A DNA stretch of 64,000 nucleotides from Cladopsammia gracilis (Eukaryota; Cnidaria; Anthozoa; Scleractinia; Dendrophylliidae): positions 842,001 through 906,000 of the forward strand of contig JAJGOT010000288.1 of NCBI GenBank assembly GCA_022457155.1, written 5' to 3'. The notes beneath the pieces were generated by a model that was not told the DNA's origin, made no database searches, and worked only from the letters and a program-made list of their open reading frames with translations. Of the stretch, positions 47,057-59,030 are shown one piece after another. Positions within the stretch are counted from its first letter, which is position 1; every line of letters starts with the position of its first letter. A program made the position numbers and the translations under genes.

Positions 47057-47889
47057 TATCTTCTGTAAGTTTTTCCCATTTATTCATTACTTATGCACGT
47101 AATACACAAAAACATGAAGCTTTAAAAAAAAAACAATATAAACCTCGGGTAGAATCTAAATTCCAGTTTCGAATAGAACTGGCCATTTAAAGCAACGTAG
47201 AAGTAAAATCTGAAAAGGACTACAAACGATAATGCTTTAAATGATATGTAGGATCTATGGAAGATCTAATCAGCCAAAAAAATTAACAAACATAAGCTTA
47301 AAGGGTCCCTCTCAACCAATGTGCATTCTGTGCCAAAATACCTATTAATGGCCATTTTCTGTGCTGAAGGGAAAAGCTTATTTATCAGTTGATTCTGTCT
47401 ACCTTTCGAGTGTTTTGAAAGGATTTAGTATTTATGGTTTATTTGATGAAAAGCTGGCATACTCAATAGGATTTTTCGTGACAAGCTATAATTTGGCTAT
47501 TTACGGCTATTATTGTGTTGAACGCCACATTCTGTTAGTGTGTATTAAAGCATTTTAGTGTTGACTTTCAAATGCCGGTGACATGCGATGGACTAGAGGT
47601 CAAGTCTGTCTGTTGTTTCCCCATGGTGTTTGCTGTTGTAGAATTTGACCTCTTTTCGTTCTTTTTTGCCTGGCAGTTGGTGTGTTGTATTACACCATTA
47701 TTGGCATGTTGGTTTTTAGTATAGGTAATCATACAGTTTCAAGTTCAATTTGGGATTAATTTGCACGAGTGAGTTTTTCAAAAAGCTCTTTCACTCCTAT
47801 TGGAGCTCGTCAGCGTGGTGTAGTGAGCTAAAGACAAATGCAAGAAAGCAGGTGAAAATAGATTACACAATGACCCGTTCACCATATCA
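47057..47889. other. Non-coding stretch, nothing recognised
   Basis: AT-rich. A short open frame at 47,361-47,558 shows no recognisable domain. No RNA gene or clear repeat boundary seen. Confidence 0.5.
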
Positions 47890-48062
47890 GGTTCTGTACG
47901 GTACTGGTCAAAGGTAAGTTGACAGTCACTCAAAACTTGATACTCTATTCTTGAAACTCAAAAAACTTTGAGTCGCAAACTTCGAGTTCCATTAGCATAT
48001 GTCGTAATGGCGACTGGCCACGTCTAACGAGGCTCCGACCAAATCTGACGCTAACTGCCATA

Positions 48063-48816
48063 ATGGCAACGACTGCAGAGGTTAAGGATATCCTTAAGAA
48101 GGAACTAGCTCCAATTCATTTCAAATTAAAGAAATTGACATCTACATTTGAAAAATTGAGCACAATAGTCAAGTTTTTGTCTGATAAATACGACGACTTG
48201 CTAACTCAAATTCAATCAGCGAACGAGAAAACAGCTCATCATAATGCAAGAATAGCCAACATTAAAAACGACCTTGGAGAGACTGACCAATATGCCATAA
48301 AGGCTTTATCGCAGGTTGAAGAACTCGCACAATATTTAAGAGATTGCCTCGAGATATCAGGCATAGAAGCAACGACCGAATGCCGTTCGGATGCTATCGT
48401 CGAATTGGTTGGGAAAGCCATCGGCGTAACTGTTTCCTATCAAGATATCTCTATCACACATCCCATACCATCGTACAATGCTGAAGCTCCGCCTAAGATT
48501 ATAGTAAAGTTTACGCGCAGAGATGTTAGGAACAAATCTATTCAAACCGCAAGAAACTAGCCGGCAAGAAAGCCAAGGATCTTTCAGATCTCGGCCTTGA
48601 CTCTGGCGCAAATATCTATATTTCCGAGTCCCTCACACCGTACAAGAAGAAACTCTTTGGTGAAGTCGATAAGTTAAAAAACACTTGAAATGGAAGTTTA
48701 TTTGGACATACAACGGCAGGATCTTCACCAAGAAGGCAAAAGATACATCTACATGTACATACGCCTTTGATACTGAGGAGGACCTGAACAACTTTAAAAA
48801 TGATCGCCGCCAATAG
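48063..48816 (+). pseudogene. LINE ORF1 protein (coiled coil), frameshifted
   Basis: The frame 48,063-48,560 begins MATTAEVKDILKKELAPIHF and is helical with heptad-like spacing to about residue 100 (coiled coil), then a globular part. After a stop-creating shift near 48,548 the reading continues as KKLAGKKAKDLSDLGLDSG and, after a second shift near 48,685, as KWKFIWTYNGRIFTKKAKD to a stop at 48,814-48,816. The KFxWTxNGRIFxKK block resembles the C-terminal module found in many CR1/L2-type ORF1 proteins. The likely role is RNA chaperone and RNP formation; this is family inference. Confidence 0.75.
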
Positions 48817-49618
48817 AGGTATATATCAATTATATATCAAGTAGAGTTAATAGCTAGTCGCAACTTTTTGTTGTTTGTAACAGCACCAGCTTTGATATGA
48901 CTCTATATTATAGTTTTCTCTAGGAACTACCATTTCATGACTTAGATTATGCAGTTTCTTAAAACAACTGGGGCATGGACTTATTGTTCCTCAAACTCTT
49001 TGCTTCAGTCCAAAATCTTTTCCAAAATATAATTGAAAGTCCAGAAAGGGAAAATGACTTGCACGAGAATCCATACGAGAATCATATCGAATCCAAATAT
49101 TACACCATTAAGCAAACTGGTAATATCTTTAGAAAGACAATAAAACGACACAGATGTTCTATGATGCATCTCAATATGCGCAGTCTATCTAAAAATTTAA
49201 CAATGCTACAAGGTATTCTTCTCACAGTACAAGAGGTTCGAGACATTACTGCTATTTCGGAAACGAAATTGACAGGAAATAATGTACATAACATTAGCAT
49301 ACCAGGACATGTGTTTCTGAATACTAATTCCAAACTTTCAGCTGGAGGTGTTGGCCTTTACCTTGCCAAAGAATTAGACTTTATTAGAAGGTGTGACTTA
49401 GAACTAATTGGTGATGGTATTGAGTCGTGCTGGATTGGAATTGTACGTAAAAGAGAAAAGAATATTATAATAGGTTGCATATATCGTCACCATTTAATGA
49501 TCGTGACCATTTTTATGATATTCTAAGAGACCAGTTGGTCAAGCTAAACAATAAAGGGCAAGAGGTATTCATACTAGGTGACATTAATATAAACTTCCTA
49601 AAATACAATAATGATAAC

Positions 49619-49764
49619 CAGGCTTTTAGCCAGAAATTGAAAAGTGGCCATCCAGACGATATTTTCCATCATAATCTTTTAAAGGATTAGGTGCACTTTT
49701 CATGAATTTCTTCAAAAAGTGGGCGTCCACAGGACGCCTGGACGCCCTGCTGGCTAAAAGCTTG
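49619..49764 (+). mobile_element. 146-bp hAT-like MITE, copy 1
   Basis: TIRs CAGGCTTTTAGCCAG and CTGGCTAAAAGCTTG. Flanks ATGATAAC (49,611-49,618) and GTGATAAC (49,765-49,772) form an 8-bp target duplication with one mismatch. It interrupts the LINE endonuclease after DNDN. Confidence 0.88.
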
Positions 49765-51483
49765 GTGATAACCAAATGTCCGAGTATCTTTGATATTCTG
49801 CTCGATCAAGGCTTTATGCCTGTAATCACCAAGGCTACCCGTGTCACAAGCCACACCTCTACCTTAATAGACCATATTTACACAAATACGCCACAAAAAT
49901 ACTTCGAGCGGGAATATGTTTAGCGGACATTTCAGATCATCTTCCTGTATTTTGTACAGTGGCAAATAAACTCCCTGCAGTAAATGAAACTAATTTCTTC
50001 AGAGATTTTTCAAATTTTGATAGCAACCTATTTCTAAACGACATCGGGAACGTAGATTTTCATAGCAAGTATCAGCAATGATGTTAACTAAAGCATGAAT
50101 AACGTAGTTGATACACTCCAGAAAATATCTTATAAACATGCTCCGATGCACAAATTATCTAATAAAAGAAAAAAACAACTAAACGAGCCGTGGATATCGA
50201 AAGCCATTCTTAATTCAATCAAAAGAAAACAAAAGCTTTTTAAAACTCACTTTCTTAGTAAAGATCCTAATAAAGTAAAACAATATAAAACATATAATAA
50301 TAAATTAAACAAGATTAAAGAAGCAGCAAAAAAGAATTATTTTAGAGCGCAATTTACATTAAATTATGAAAACCTAAAAACAACGTGGAAGTTGATTGGC
50401 ATGATAATCAATATAAAAAAAGTAAACTCACAACCAAACATAACTAAATTACTATATAAAAATCTTATATTGACAAGGCATCTATTGTCCACCAATTAAA
50501 TACACATTACATAAATGTTGGTCACGACTTAGCCGAAAAGCTTCCACAAAGCTATACCAGTCTGACTAAATATATCAAGAGATCTTTTCAAAACAGCTTT
50601 ATGTTTCGTAGTATTTTTATACAGGAAGTTCATGATGCAATTATGGGATTAAAACTTAATAAATCATCTATTGGAGTTCCTCAAAAATGCATAAAATTGG
50701 CGTGCAACCACATAAGTGAAACCCTGGCAATAATTTTCAATCAGTCATTGCTACAAGGCACTGTCCCTGATGTTCTTAAAATCTCCAAAGTAACTCCCGT
50801 TGATAAAGGCGGTGAAATTACTGACCCTACGAATTTCCGTTCTATCTCTACTCTGTCAGCCTTAACTCAAATATTTGAAAAGCTAATATATAAACAACTT
50901 ATCAATTACATTGAAAAGCAAGATGTTCTTTTTTAATTCCAATTTGGTTTCCGAAAAGGTCGCTCGACCGCCCTAGCCATAACTGAAATTACTGATAACC
51001 TTAGAAAAGCCATAGACAACAACGTGTATACTTGTGGACTTCTCAAAAGCCTTTGACACTGTCAACCATGAAATACTTCTCAAAAAGTTGGAATTGTATG
51101 GAATAAGAGGACTTCAGTTAAATTTTTTTAATAGTTATCTTACCAACCGTAAACAATATGTTGCGCTAGGAAATATTGAATCCTCCAAACAAACAATGAC
51201 TTGCGGAATTCCTCAGGGTAGCACGTTAGGACCTTTACTATTTTTAATTTACATAAAAGATCTATCCAATTGCTTGGAGAAATTAAAATTCAAGATATTT
51301 GCAGATGATACAAATGTGTTTGCTTCTGCTAGTGACTTAAAAACCCTTGAATCTCTGATGAACTCTGAGCTAGAAAATGTTGAGAACTGGTGTAATGCAA
51401 ACAAACTATCAATAAATATGTCCAAAACAAATTTTATGATTATTAAGTCAGCTAGAAAGAAAGACAAATATTAACATACAAAT

Positions 51484-51629
51484 CAAGCCTTTAGTCAGCA
51501 GGGTGTCCAGGCGTCCTATGGACGCCCACTTTATGAAGAAATTCATGAAAATTGCACCTACTCCTTTAAAAAATTATGACGGGAAATGTCTTCAGGACGC
51601 CCACTTTTCAATTTCTGGCTAAAAGCCTG
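51484..51629 (-). mobile_element. 146-bp hAT-like MITE, copy 2 (opposite orientation)
   Basis: Inverted relative to copy 1 and exactly the same length. A perfect 8-bp duplication ATACAAAT flanks it (51,476-51,483 and 51,630-51,637). CAGG-type termini and 8-bp duplications point to the hAT superfamily. Confidence 0.92.
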
Positions 51630-52904
51630 ATACAAATTAAAACCAAAGATGGGTCGTACCATCCTTTGGACCGAAAAGACCACATCAAATATCTAGGGGT
51701 AATGATCGATGACACATTATCTTGGAAATATCACATTTCTTACATCTGCTCAAAAATTTCTCAAAATATTGGAATCTTATCCAAACTAAGACACTATCTC
51801 TCTTTTAAACTACTAACACAACTTTATTATAATCTTATTTACCCTTTTATATCTTATGCAATCTTAGCTTGGGGCAGCACTTACAAATCTCATATCCAAA
51901 AAGTAAAAACAAAACAAAACAAAGTTGTAAGATTAATCTTTTTTGCAGTATCCTATGGGAAGAATACTGAAAGCGCTCTCCCCCTATTAAACTTATTAAA
52001 TATTCTAACAGTAAATAATGTTTATTGCCTACATGCCCTGAACTTTACTTACCTATGGCATAAAGGATTATTGCCAAATATATTTAATGACTTCTTTCAA
52101 TACACATGCAATGTGCACAATTACAGTACCAGATATGCAATTAAACAAAATCTGTATAAATTGCACGTACGAACAAATACCGGTAAACAAATGATCTCTT
52201 TCATGGCAATTGATCTTTGGAAAAATCTCCCTCATCAACTTAAGGAAATAAAGGCACATGTGTATTTTCCTTCTCCAAAAAGTTAAAACGTTATTTACTG
52301 TCACAACAATGTATAAAATAACTGAGTTGTTTATATTTTGTCTCAAATTTCTTCCTATTTTCATAAAATTATCAAATTAACTTCAATAGTCTTTCTTTGA
52401 TTTCCTTTAGCCTTTATTCCTGTATTAAAATAAAATGGCTGGAGGCTAACTTGAAAACTTCTTGGTTAATTTAGCCTCCAGGCTCTAAAGTTAATCTATA
52501 TTTTATAAGTTTTATATTATCTGTAGTTTATCTCGTTTAGTGTGTTCTTGTAAAATGTATATATCTATTGTTATGAGTAAAATAAAATTGTATAGTATTG
52601 TATTGTAGTTTCGAGTCAAGTGTTTCGAGTTTCGAGTCGCAAACTTCGAGTTTCTAGTCGAGTGCTTCAAGTTTCAAGACAAGAAAACAAGAAGCTTGCC
52701 GCTCAATTAATTCTTTAGAAGACAAACAAAAGGCACTTCTCTTTGTTCCAAGGAACTTATACGATTTTACAGCATACCGAAGAGCGACGGGGTTGTTTCC
52801 ATTTCAGAGCTCTCTCTTTAGCAAGCTTCCTTTTAAATGTTTAAAGTTTGGACTTAAATACGATGACTCAATTATCTATACATTTGAGAGTTAGCGCTGG
52901 AGTT

Positions 52905-53467
52905 AGATGTTTAAAGTGTATATGACAGTGATTTTTTTTATTTGCTTGATCGAATCTACATGATGTTCTGATAATAAAATGGAAAAAAATTTTCAATATC
53001 GATTTTCTTCTCTGCGTTGTAGCTGTCTAAAAAAGTGAAATTTCACTTGCGGTGTGTTACAAAACTGTGCAAGAAGAAAGACTGGAAATAGTCCGCCGTG
53101 ACGTCAATACAGGAATGCCGGTGTTGAGGTTTCTTAGTTCCTGGCATTTTTTGATGCGCCCTGAGGAAGAAACATGGTTCTATTAAGGTGTGTTGTCTAT
53201 GGTTGTAACAACACGTACAAAAAAAAACGGAGGAACTGAGAAATCGCGACACTGGCATTCTTGTATTGACGTCACAGTGGACTATTTCCAGTCTTTCTTC
53301 TTGCGCGGTTCTGTAACACACCAAAAGTGAAATTTCACGTTTTTAGACGGCCAAAACGCGGAGAAGGAAAATTGATATTGAAAATTTTTTCCATTTTCTT
53401 ATCAGAACATCATGTAGATTTGATCAAGCAAATAAAAAAATCACTGTCATATACACTTTAAAAACAG
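52905..53467. mobile_element. ~560-bp foldback/MITE with THAP-like scrap
   Basis: Arms 52,905-53,115 and 53,262-53,467 are close inverted copies beginning AAAGTGTATATGACAGTGAT. The spacer starts an open reading at 53,174, MVLLRCVVYGCNNTYKKKRRN, whose Cys-x3-Cys opening resembles a THAP zinc finger, as found in P-element-type transposases. The resemblance is short. Confidence 0.7.
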
Positions 53468-54391
53468 AAGATATATTCGCTAATGATAAATGTGCGTGGC
53501 CGCGAAACTTCGCGAAATGTATTTATCTAAAACATCATTGCATTACGCGCTGTTTACGGGTTTCAAGTTACAAAGGCCGTGCATGCCCGCACTACTGTAT
53601 GCAAATTTACTACTCTTTGATTTCAGTGTCAAAGTTTGCAAATTAAATTAATTTATTCTTTTACATTCGCCACAAGCTTTAATTTTTAATATTGTTCTCA
53701 TTGAAGACTTCCAATTTTAGTTTTGAAAGCATGACATTTTTCTGTCCAAGATCAGAGTTGTTTTTTGACGGTATTATAAATTGTATGCAAATTCACGCCA
53801 CTGTCGGAGTTTAATATTTTTGACGGCATGCGATGCAAAATCAAGTTGCAGCAGAAAAGAAAATTAACTTGTGTTATTTAGCGTTAAACCCTCGCTATTC
53901 GTACCGATTCTGCTATCATAAACTTTGTTTAATTCATGATTTTCTAATCCGCTGAGAAAATTCTAGGTTTATATTACAGAATGCTATGTGTTGCAGATTA
54001 TTTGACAACAACTGATGTGTTCGCTTCTCGCATTCTTGGGTTTTCACTAAAAAAAATAAACCTCTGGTACTCGGTAGCGAAACAGGACCTGTGAAATTAC
54101 CACTCCCTCTCGCAGGCCGGTGACAGCTTTTTTCAAGATTTTTTTTTTGCTGAAGGTTCCACAGCTCACAGCAGTGTGATAACAAAACAAAGGCCACACG
54201 AAACAAAAGCGGCAGTGTGAAATCGTCATTGTTCTGTCTCCGAGAAATTAATCGTTTTCTCAAAATCCCCTTTTGAGATTCTCGAAAACAACTTTGAGTG
54301 TCTCGAAACTCAATACTCGAAACTCGAAAAACTTCCGAGGATCGAGTTTTGAGTCCAGACTGTCAACTTTCCTTTGACAGGTACTGTACCT

Positions 54392-56186
54392 TGGAACTAA
54401 CTTGTTACCCGAATCACGAGTGCCACATCACGTGTGCCGGGGAACAAGGAGTCCCAAAATGTCACAATGGTGTCTCACAAAGAAAAATGTACATGGACAA
54501 GCCAATGTTAACATTTAGACGCATGGACAAAACCATGCTTAAAGAAAACACAGCATATCGGATCTGTAAAGACCTACGGTCCCAAAATATATAGAAATAG
54601 AAGTAAAATCTGCAAAGGACTGCAATTCACGTGGAGTCACGGCAAACGCATAACACCTCAAAACTAAACAACCAACGATCGTTCAAACTAAAAAATGAAA
54701 TATAAAAACTAACTAGAACATTACTTACACCTTTTTAAAAGTTTTACAATGTAAACTGACCTGTTTTGGAGTAATTTTCGAAGAAAATCTCGTTCAATTT
54801 TTCGCGGCCAAAACCCTCGCGAAAGTTCATACCCATACAGCATTGCGAGTAGAATTGCAATGACCCTCGTACTCAGGCTCCAGCGGTTAAGAGGGTCAAG
54901 CGGCTCTGGGGACGAGAGGCAAAACAAATAAAAATTCGATGTTAAGCAAACATTAATTCGCTTTCATTAAGATTTTAGCTATGCAATTGAGAACATTACT
55001 GAGAACTTGATGTTTTAAAATGTTAAAAGTAAGAAGGAATTGTGTGGCCAGACAGCGGGGCTTGCATGTCTTTCCATACAAGTCGTACTTATTTTGAACA
55101 TTTTTAAAACCACATAAATCCCTACTATTATTCCCCTAAGCCTCGTAGTGATGTATTTTGTTTCAAGTTGAATTTTAATATATCGAAAAAATTGGGCTAT
55201 TGGGTTGCTTCCACTCTGGTTGTCTGAGCTGGTCTGTGCTCTATTGTCCTCATTAAGAGAAGTTCTCTGTAAGAATCGAGAAAAGTGGGAAATGAAAATT
55301 TTTGAACCCCCTTCATATTTTGCATACAGGTAGGTCTTCAGGGGGGATGTTCAAAAATGGCCTTTGTTAGGGTCGTTTCTTCTTTGTTACCAGTGTAACA
55401 CTGGATGTTTGTTGGTGCCACTATTGACTAAACCCAACTTCGACCTCAGAAACTTCTTTAAAAAGTGCAAAATGTAAGACATCGTTTCTCCAACCCATTA
55501 ATACTCTACAAATCAAGACTTTCACCAGATGTAAAACCTTTATTCTAGTTTACATTTATGCATGTGGCATTTTGTTACATCACCTCAAGAGAACTGTACA
55601 TGAACTTAACGGTCAAACAACTTGATCGTGTTTCAGCTATTTTAGTTGAAGAGTAAATCTAGCAATACTCCTTTTCTTGAATTTTTACAAAAGTACGCCG
55701 ACTCTTGAACTCAAACTACGTGGCTAGTTTAAATAGATATTAATTATTAATAGACTGTTATTCGTTTTTTGGTGCTATTTTTGTGATATTTGACATTCCT
55801 ATTTTTACCATATTAGTACATATAGTTTAAATAGATACTCTAGTTACTAAATCTATACTTTGGTTTACTGATAAAAAACCTTCAAAAATCATTTGTTGTA
55901 AACTTCGGTGAAATTAACATTAAGTTCATTCGACAGAAATCCTTTAACAAAACTCAATCAGCCTTCCGAGGCTTAAAGTATAGCATGTACTCTATCAATC
56001 TGATCAAATCTACTGTTGATAGCCGTTATTTTTTGAACAATCTCAATCCAAATAAAGCTTACTTTACTGTTTTCTGCAGTTCTCAACTTGCAAAGAACGA
56101 GTCGGTTCCTTTTTCACAGCATACATTGGCTGCACATTTTTTTGTTTGTCTTTAGTGGAGGTCCATTAACTCTCATCACAGTGCAA
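54392..56186. other. Non-coding stretch, nothing recognised
   Basis: AT-rich sequence. Small open frames (54,298-54,594 and 54,721-54,927) show no domain and are not supported by neighbours. No RNA gene seen. Confidence 0.5.
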
Positions 56187-57152
56187 ATAATGCACCAGTC
56201 AAATCCAAAAGCGCCCATCCCCCCCCCCCGGGGGCAAACCCCCGGGCATTTGACTTTTTTTAAAAAAATTGGTCAAATGGCCCACTATGTGGGCAGTTTA
56301 TACGGTCAAATGCCCCACCGGGCAGGGCTTCACAGAGCGTCAAATGCCCCAACGTCCGGGCAAGGAGGTATTAAAGTAACTAGTTAAAGGAATTTTTACA
56401 ACGTTTCACACCTTTTAATGTAACAATTTATACAAATTTTTATTTATACACAAGTCCACATTGGACAAGCCTTTTCAAAAACGCAGACGCACCAACAAAA
56501 CTGATAATATAACTCAATATATACAATAAACTGATAAACCAACTGGAACAAATCCACAAATAAAACTACGTTCTTTTTTAAGGAAAAAGACAATTCTACT
56601 GACAACAAAACGAAATTGAAAGCCAATATATACTTGTTGTTCATGTAGCTTTCGCCCTTATTAGCTCTGCTAATAGGTCATCTGGAAAGGCTTATACCTT
56701 TTTTACCATAACTGTAAAATTTCCTGTGCGCTCATTGGCCGAAAACCATTGTTTATAAGAATACAACAAGAAAAAATTCATCCTTTCGATACGAGATCGG
56801 AATAGTTTATTGCTAAAACACCTTTCCGGATTTCCTTCTCCGCGCTCCACACTTTAAACCAACGCATCTGAACTCTAGAATAATGAATATTTATAACGAA
56901 GAGATCAACCTGGTCAACAGACGCAACAGCAAAACCACGTGAAAACTACCGGAAAACAATGGATTACAAAATCCTTTACCTTGCGACCGCTGTCCAACGT
57001 TTTTGTCGAAGTCAAATGCCCGCACCTTCGTGCCTCGTTTCGCGTCAAATGCTCCACTATGCGGAGCTGACCTCGTCAAATGCCCGCGGTATGCCTGAGT
57101 TGGGGGGGGGGGGGGGGGGAATGGGCGCTCTTGGATTTGACTGGTACATTTA
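56187..57152. mobile_element. ~965-bp TIR element with C/G homopolymers
   Basis: The left end TGCACCAGTCAAATCCAAAA is mirrored by the complement of TTGGATTTGACTGGTACA at 57,132-57,149. Next to each end is a C-run (56,219-56,230) or G-run (57,102-57,119), then repeated blocks of the CGGGCATTTGAC motif in inverted order. No transposase seen. Confidence 0.78.
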
Positions 57153-57292
57153 ATACCGTCTTTCTTTCGTAGTTCAGGCCAGTAGTTCAGGCAAAAACAT
57201 CTATGGTCAGCGGTACAACTAGAATACGAATTGACTTCATAAAATGCCAACATGGCGTCCGCATCATATTGAGGTGCCATAAAGTATTGGAA

Positions 57293-57464
57293 CTCTCTCC
57301 TCCGCAGAGGCTCCTATCTGTAAAGAACAGCAAAAGAGAAAATGGGAGCGCGGGGAACGATTTCCCAGCGTTCCCCCCGCGCTTTACTTTTTACTTCTAC
57401 CCAACTTCTGCGCGTTTTTTGCCAAGGGTGGAGCGCGACTAGGAGGCCTCTGCGGAGGAGAGAG
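57293..57464. mobile_element. 172-bp MITE
   Basis: Perfect terminal inverted repeats CTCTCTCCTCCGCAGAGGC and GCCTCTGCGGAGGAGAGAG. The interior is GC-rich and non-coding. Confidence 0.85.
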
Positions 57465-57825
57465 CATCAAGTTCGACTGCGAAACTACAAACCATTAAAA
57501 TTTACTAACTCAGTCTTTAGACCAACACACATGGCGAAAACGCACTAAATATGTAATATTGCTCTCCTCTTAATTTTACCAGGATTATATATAATTTTGC
57601 TCCTAAAATATGTAACGACAAGAAACTGGTAGTATTGGTACAACTTGCGAACCGATTTTAGTCACTCTAAGTGTTTTCCTGGTTGATAAACAACTTGTCG
57701 AAACTGCGGCATTCGCCCTATGGTCTTGCCCGCAGATTTTAGGCTTCGTTGTTTACGAATGGTAACATCACCCAGTAGCAGTACCTTTATATGAAACAGT
57801 ATAAACTGCACGTATAGACAGGATA

Positions 57826-57950
57826 CCGGTAGCCTGCGTAGCAGGCGCATGAAAAGAATGGGCGCGCGGCGAAAGGGGTGCGCGAGGGAGACACGCGTGT
57901 CTCCCTCGCGCGCCCCTTTCGCCGCGCGCCCATATTCTTTTCATGCAGGT
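57826..57950. repeat. GC-rich ~100-bp palindrome
   Basis: 57,847-57,895 and 57,896-57,946 are inverted copies centred on ACACGCGTGT, with few mismatches. A smaller inverted repeat AGCCTGCGTAGCAGGC lies at 57,830-57,845. Short open frames here (57,768-58,109) are products of the palindrome. Confidence 0.88.
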
Positions 57951-58627
57951 TACACCGTTCCCGCCAAAACTGTTCGTAGTCGACCCAGTCCCCAAGCATG
58001 CTCTCAAAGAAAAAATTCTCTAATAAGCCATTCCACAGATTCGAATACCAGATATATTAAAACCATCGATAGGAAAAATCTAAGGACGACCGGGGCGCCA
58101 CTTTTCTGACCAAAAAACAGACCAAAATGAACCAAAATGTGGCCTAAAAAAGGAAAAACAAAAATTAACCAAAACTCCGAACCTCACTGAAACCTAACTG
58201 TTTGACACTGGCTTGTATCGTTTGACATTTTAAGCCTATTTGACAATCAGCTAATCAGGTTTGAGCCTTAAAATTAACAAAAATTGAACCAAAATCAAAG
58301 CGGGCAAGAATCAGTGTAATCCTGACACCGTGCACTGTACGAGAATCAGAAGAAATGTTCTACTATACTAATAACTCACTTTTTGTCGCTTAGTCTACAG
58401 TAAAACAGTCCCCTTGATGAAATAAAATTATTTTATTCACATCTTTACATACAGCGTTCGTGAAATTGTTTCTGATCACTTTTACAAGCACGCTTATTGA
58501 TAAATTCTATATTCGTTTGTCAACCTACAATGAAATTAAAAGCACTAGTTCATAAAATCTCTTGTTGTTTAGTCAGTTTTTTCTAACTTATAAGCAAATA
58601 AGGTAAATTAACCGAGGACATTTTTAA

Positions 58628-59030
58628 CTTAAAGGGACACTGTCCTGACAGAAATATCGTGCCTGTTTTTATGATTATGGCCAGGAGCTTACTTTACCTT
58701 GCCTTATCATCTGAAAATAGGAAGAAAAAATAGCCAAAAGTGATGAACGCAGAGAAATACGAATTAAAAAGACAAAATGACGACTTACTGAAATCTCAAA
58801 ATTCAACCAGAATCGAAACTTTGAATATTTGTTGACCGCCTGTCACGAAATCAAAATTGATGAATCATTATCAACTTCCCGATTCTTCTAATCCGCACTT
58901 TTTCTCCGAACCACTGCTTCTGTTTTTCTCTTTAGAATCTTTTTTATCCAATTTAGTTGTATATTTGGTGGCATTTGGCGATATAACGTGGAAATTAATA
59001 AACACGTTATTTTCTGTTCAGAATTGTATT
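58628..59030. mobile_element. TIR MITE, second copy of the 46 kb family
   Basis: Begins CTTAAAGGGACACTGTCCTG. 58,650-58,870 is the reverse complement of 46,850-47,056 at good similarity. The far end is poorly defined near 59,030. Confidence 0.62.

Larger units (their letters stand above)
48975..52286 (+). pseudogene. LINE ORF2: endonuclease and reverse transcriptase, broken
   Basis: The endonuclease region starts MHLNMRSLSKN, then ISETKL, GGVGLYLAKELD and ESCWIGIV (48,975-49,526). A frameshift near 49,485 leads to FNDRDHFYDIL and LGDININFL, then a MITE interrupts. The domain resumes 49,780-49,915 with KATRVTSHTSTLIDHIYTN. RT follows: ITDPTNFRSISTLSALTQ, an in-frame TAA at 50,934-50,936, SKAFDTVNHEIL, GIPQGSTLGPLLF and KIFADDTNVF (catalytic FADD). 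After the second MITE, 51,640-52,286 encodes HIKYLGVMIDDTLSW and the C-terminal region. It lacks about 10 bp at 51,034 that the array copies retain. Confidence 0.88.
47995..52608 (+). mobile_element. CR1/Jockey-type LINE, near full length, inactive
   Basis: A coiled-coil ORF1, then ORF2 with endonuclease, RT and C-terminal region, ending in AATAAAATTG and TATTG repeats (52,578-52,608). It is damaged by frameshifts, two hAT-like MITEs (49,619-49,764; 51,484-51,629) and a 10-bp deletion near 51,034. Its RT segment 50,815-51,205 is nearly identical to the pieces in the tandem array. Confidence 0.88.
47890..54391. mobile_element. TIR-bounded region hosting the LINE
   Basis: 47,890-47,990 and 54,290-54,391 are inverted repeats. 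The outer parts read GGTACTGGTCAAAGGTAAGTT on the left and the complement of AACTTTCCTTTGACAGGTAC on the right. They are followed by tandem variants of a short TTCGAGT/ACTCGAA motif. The LINE and a foldback sit between. No transposase was recognised. Target duplications were not resolved. Confidence 0.6.

Noticed and set aside
47361..47558. 65-residue plus-strand frame with membrane-like composition
   Set aside because: Short, isolated, without a recognisable domain or splice context.
57768..58109. Overlapping Arg-rich open frames on both strands
   Set aside because: They arise from the GC-rich palindrome at 57,847-57,946 and read alike on both strands.
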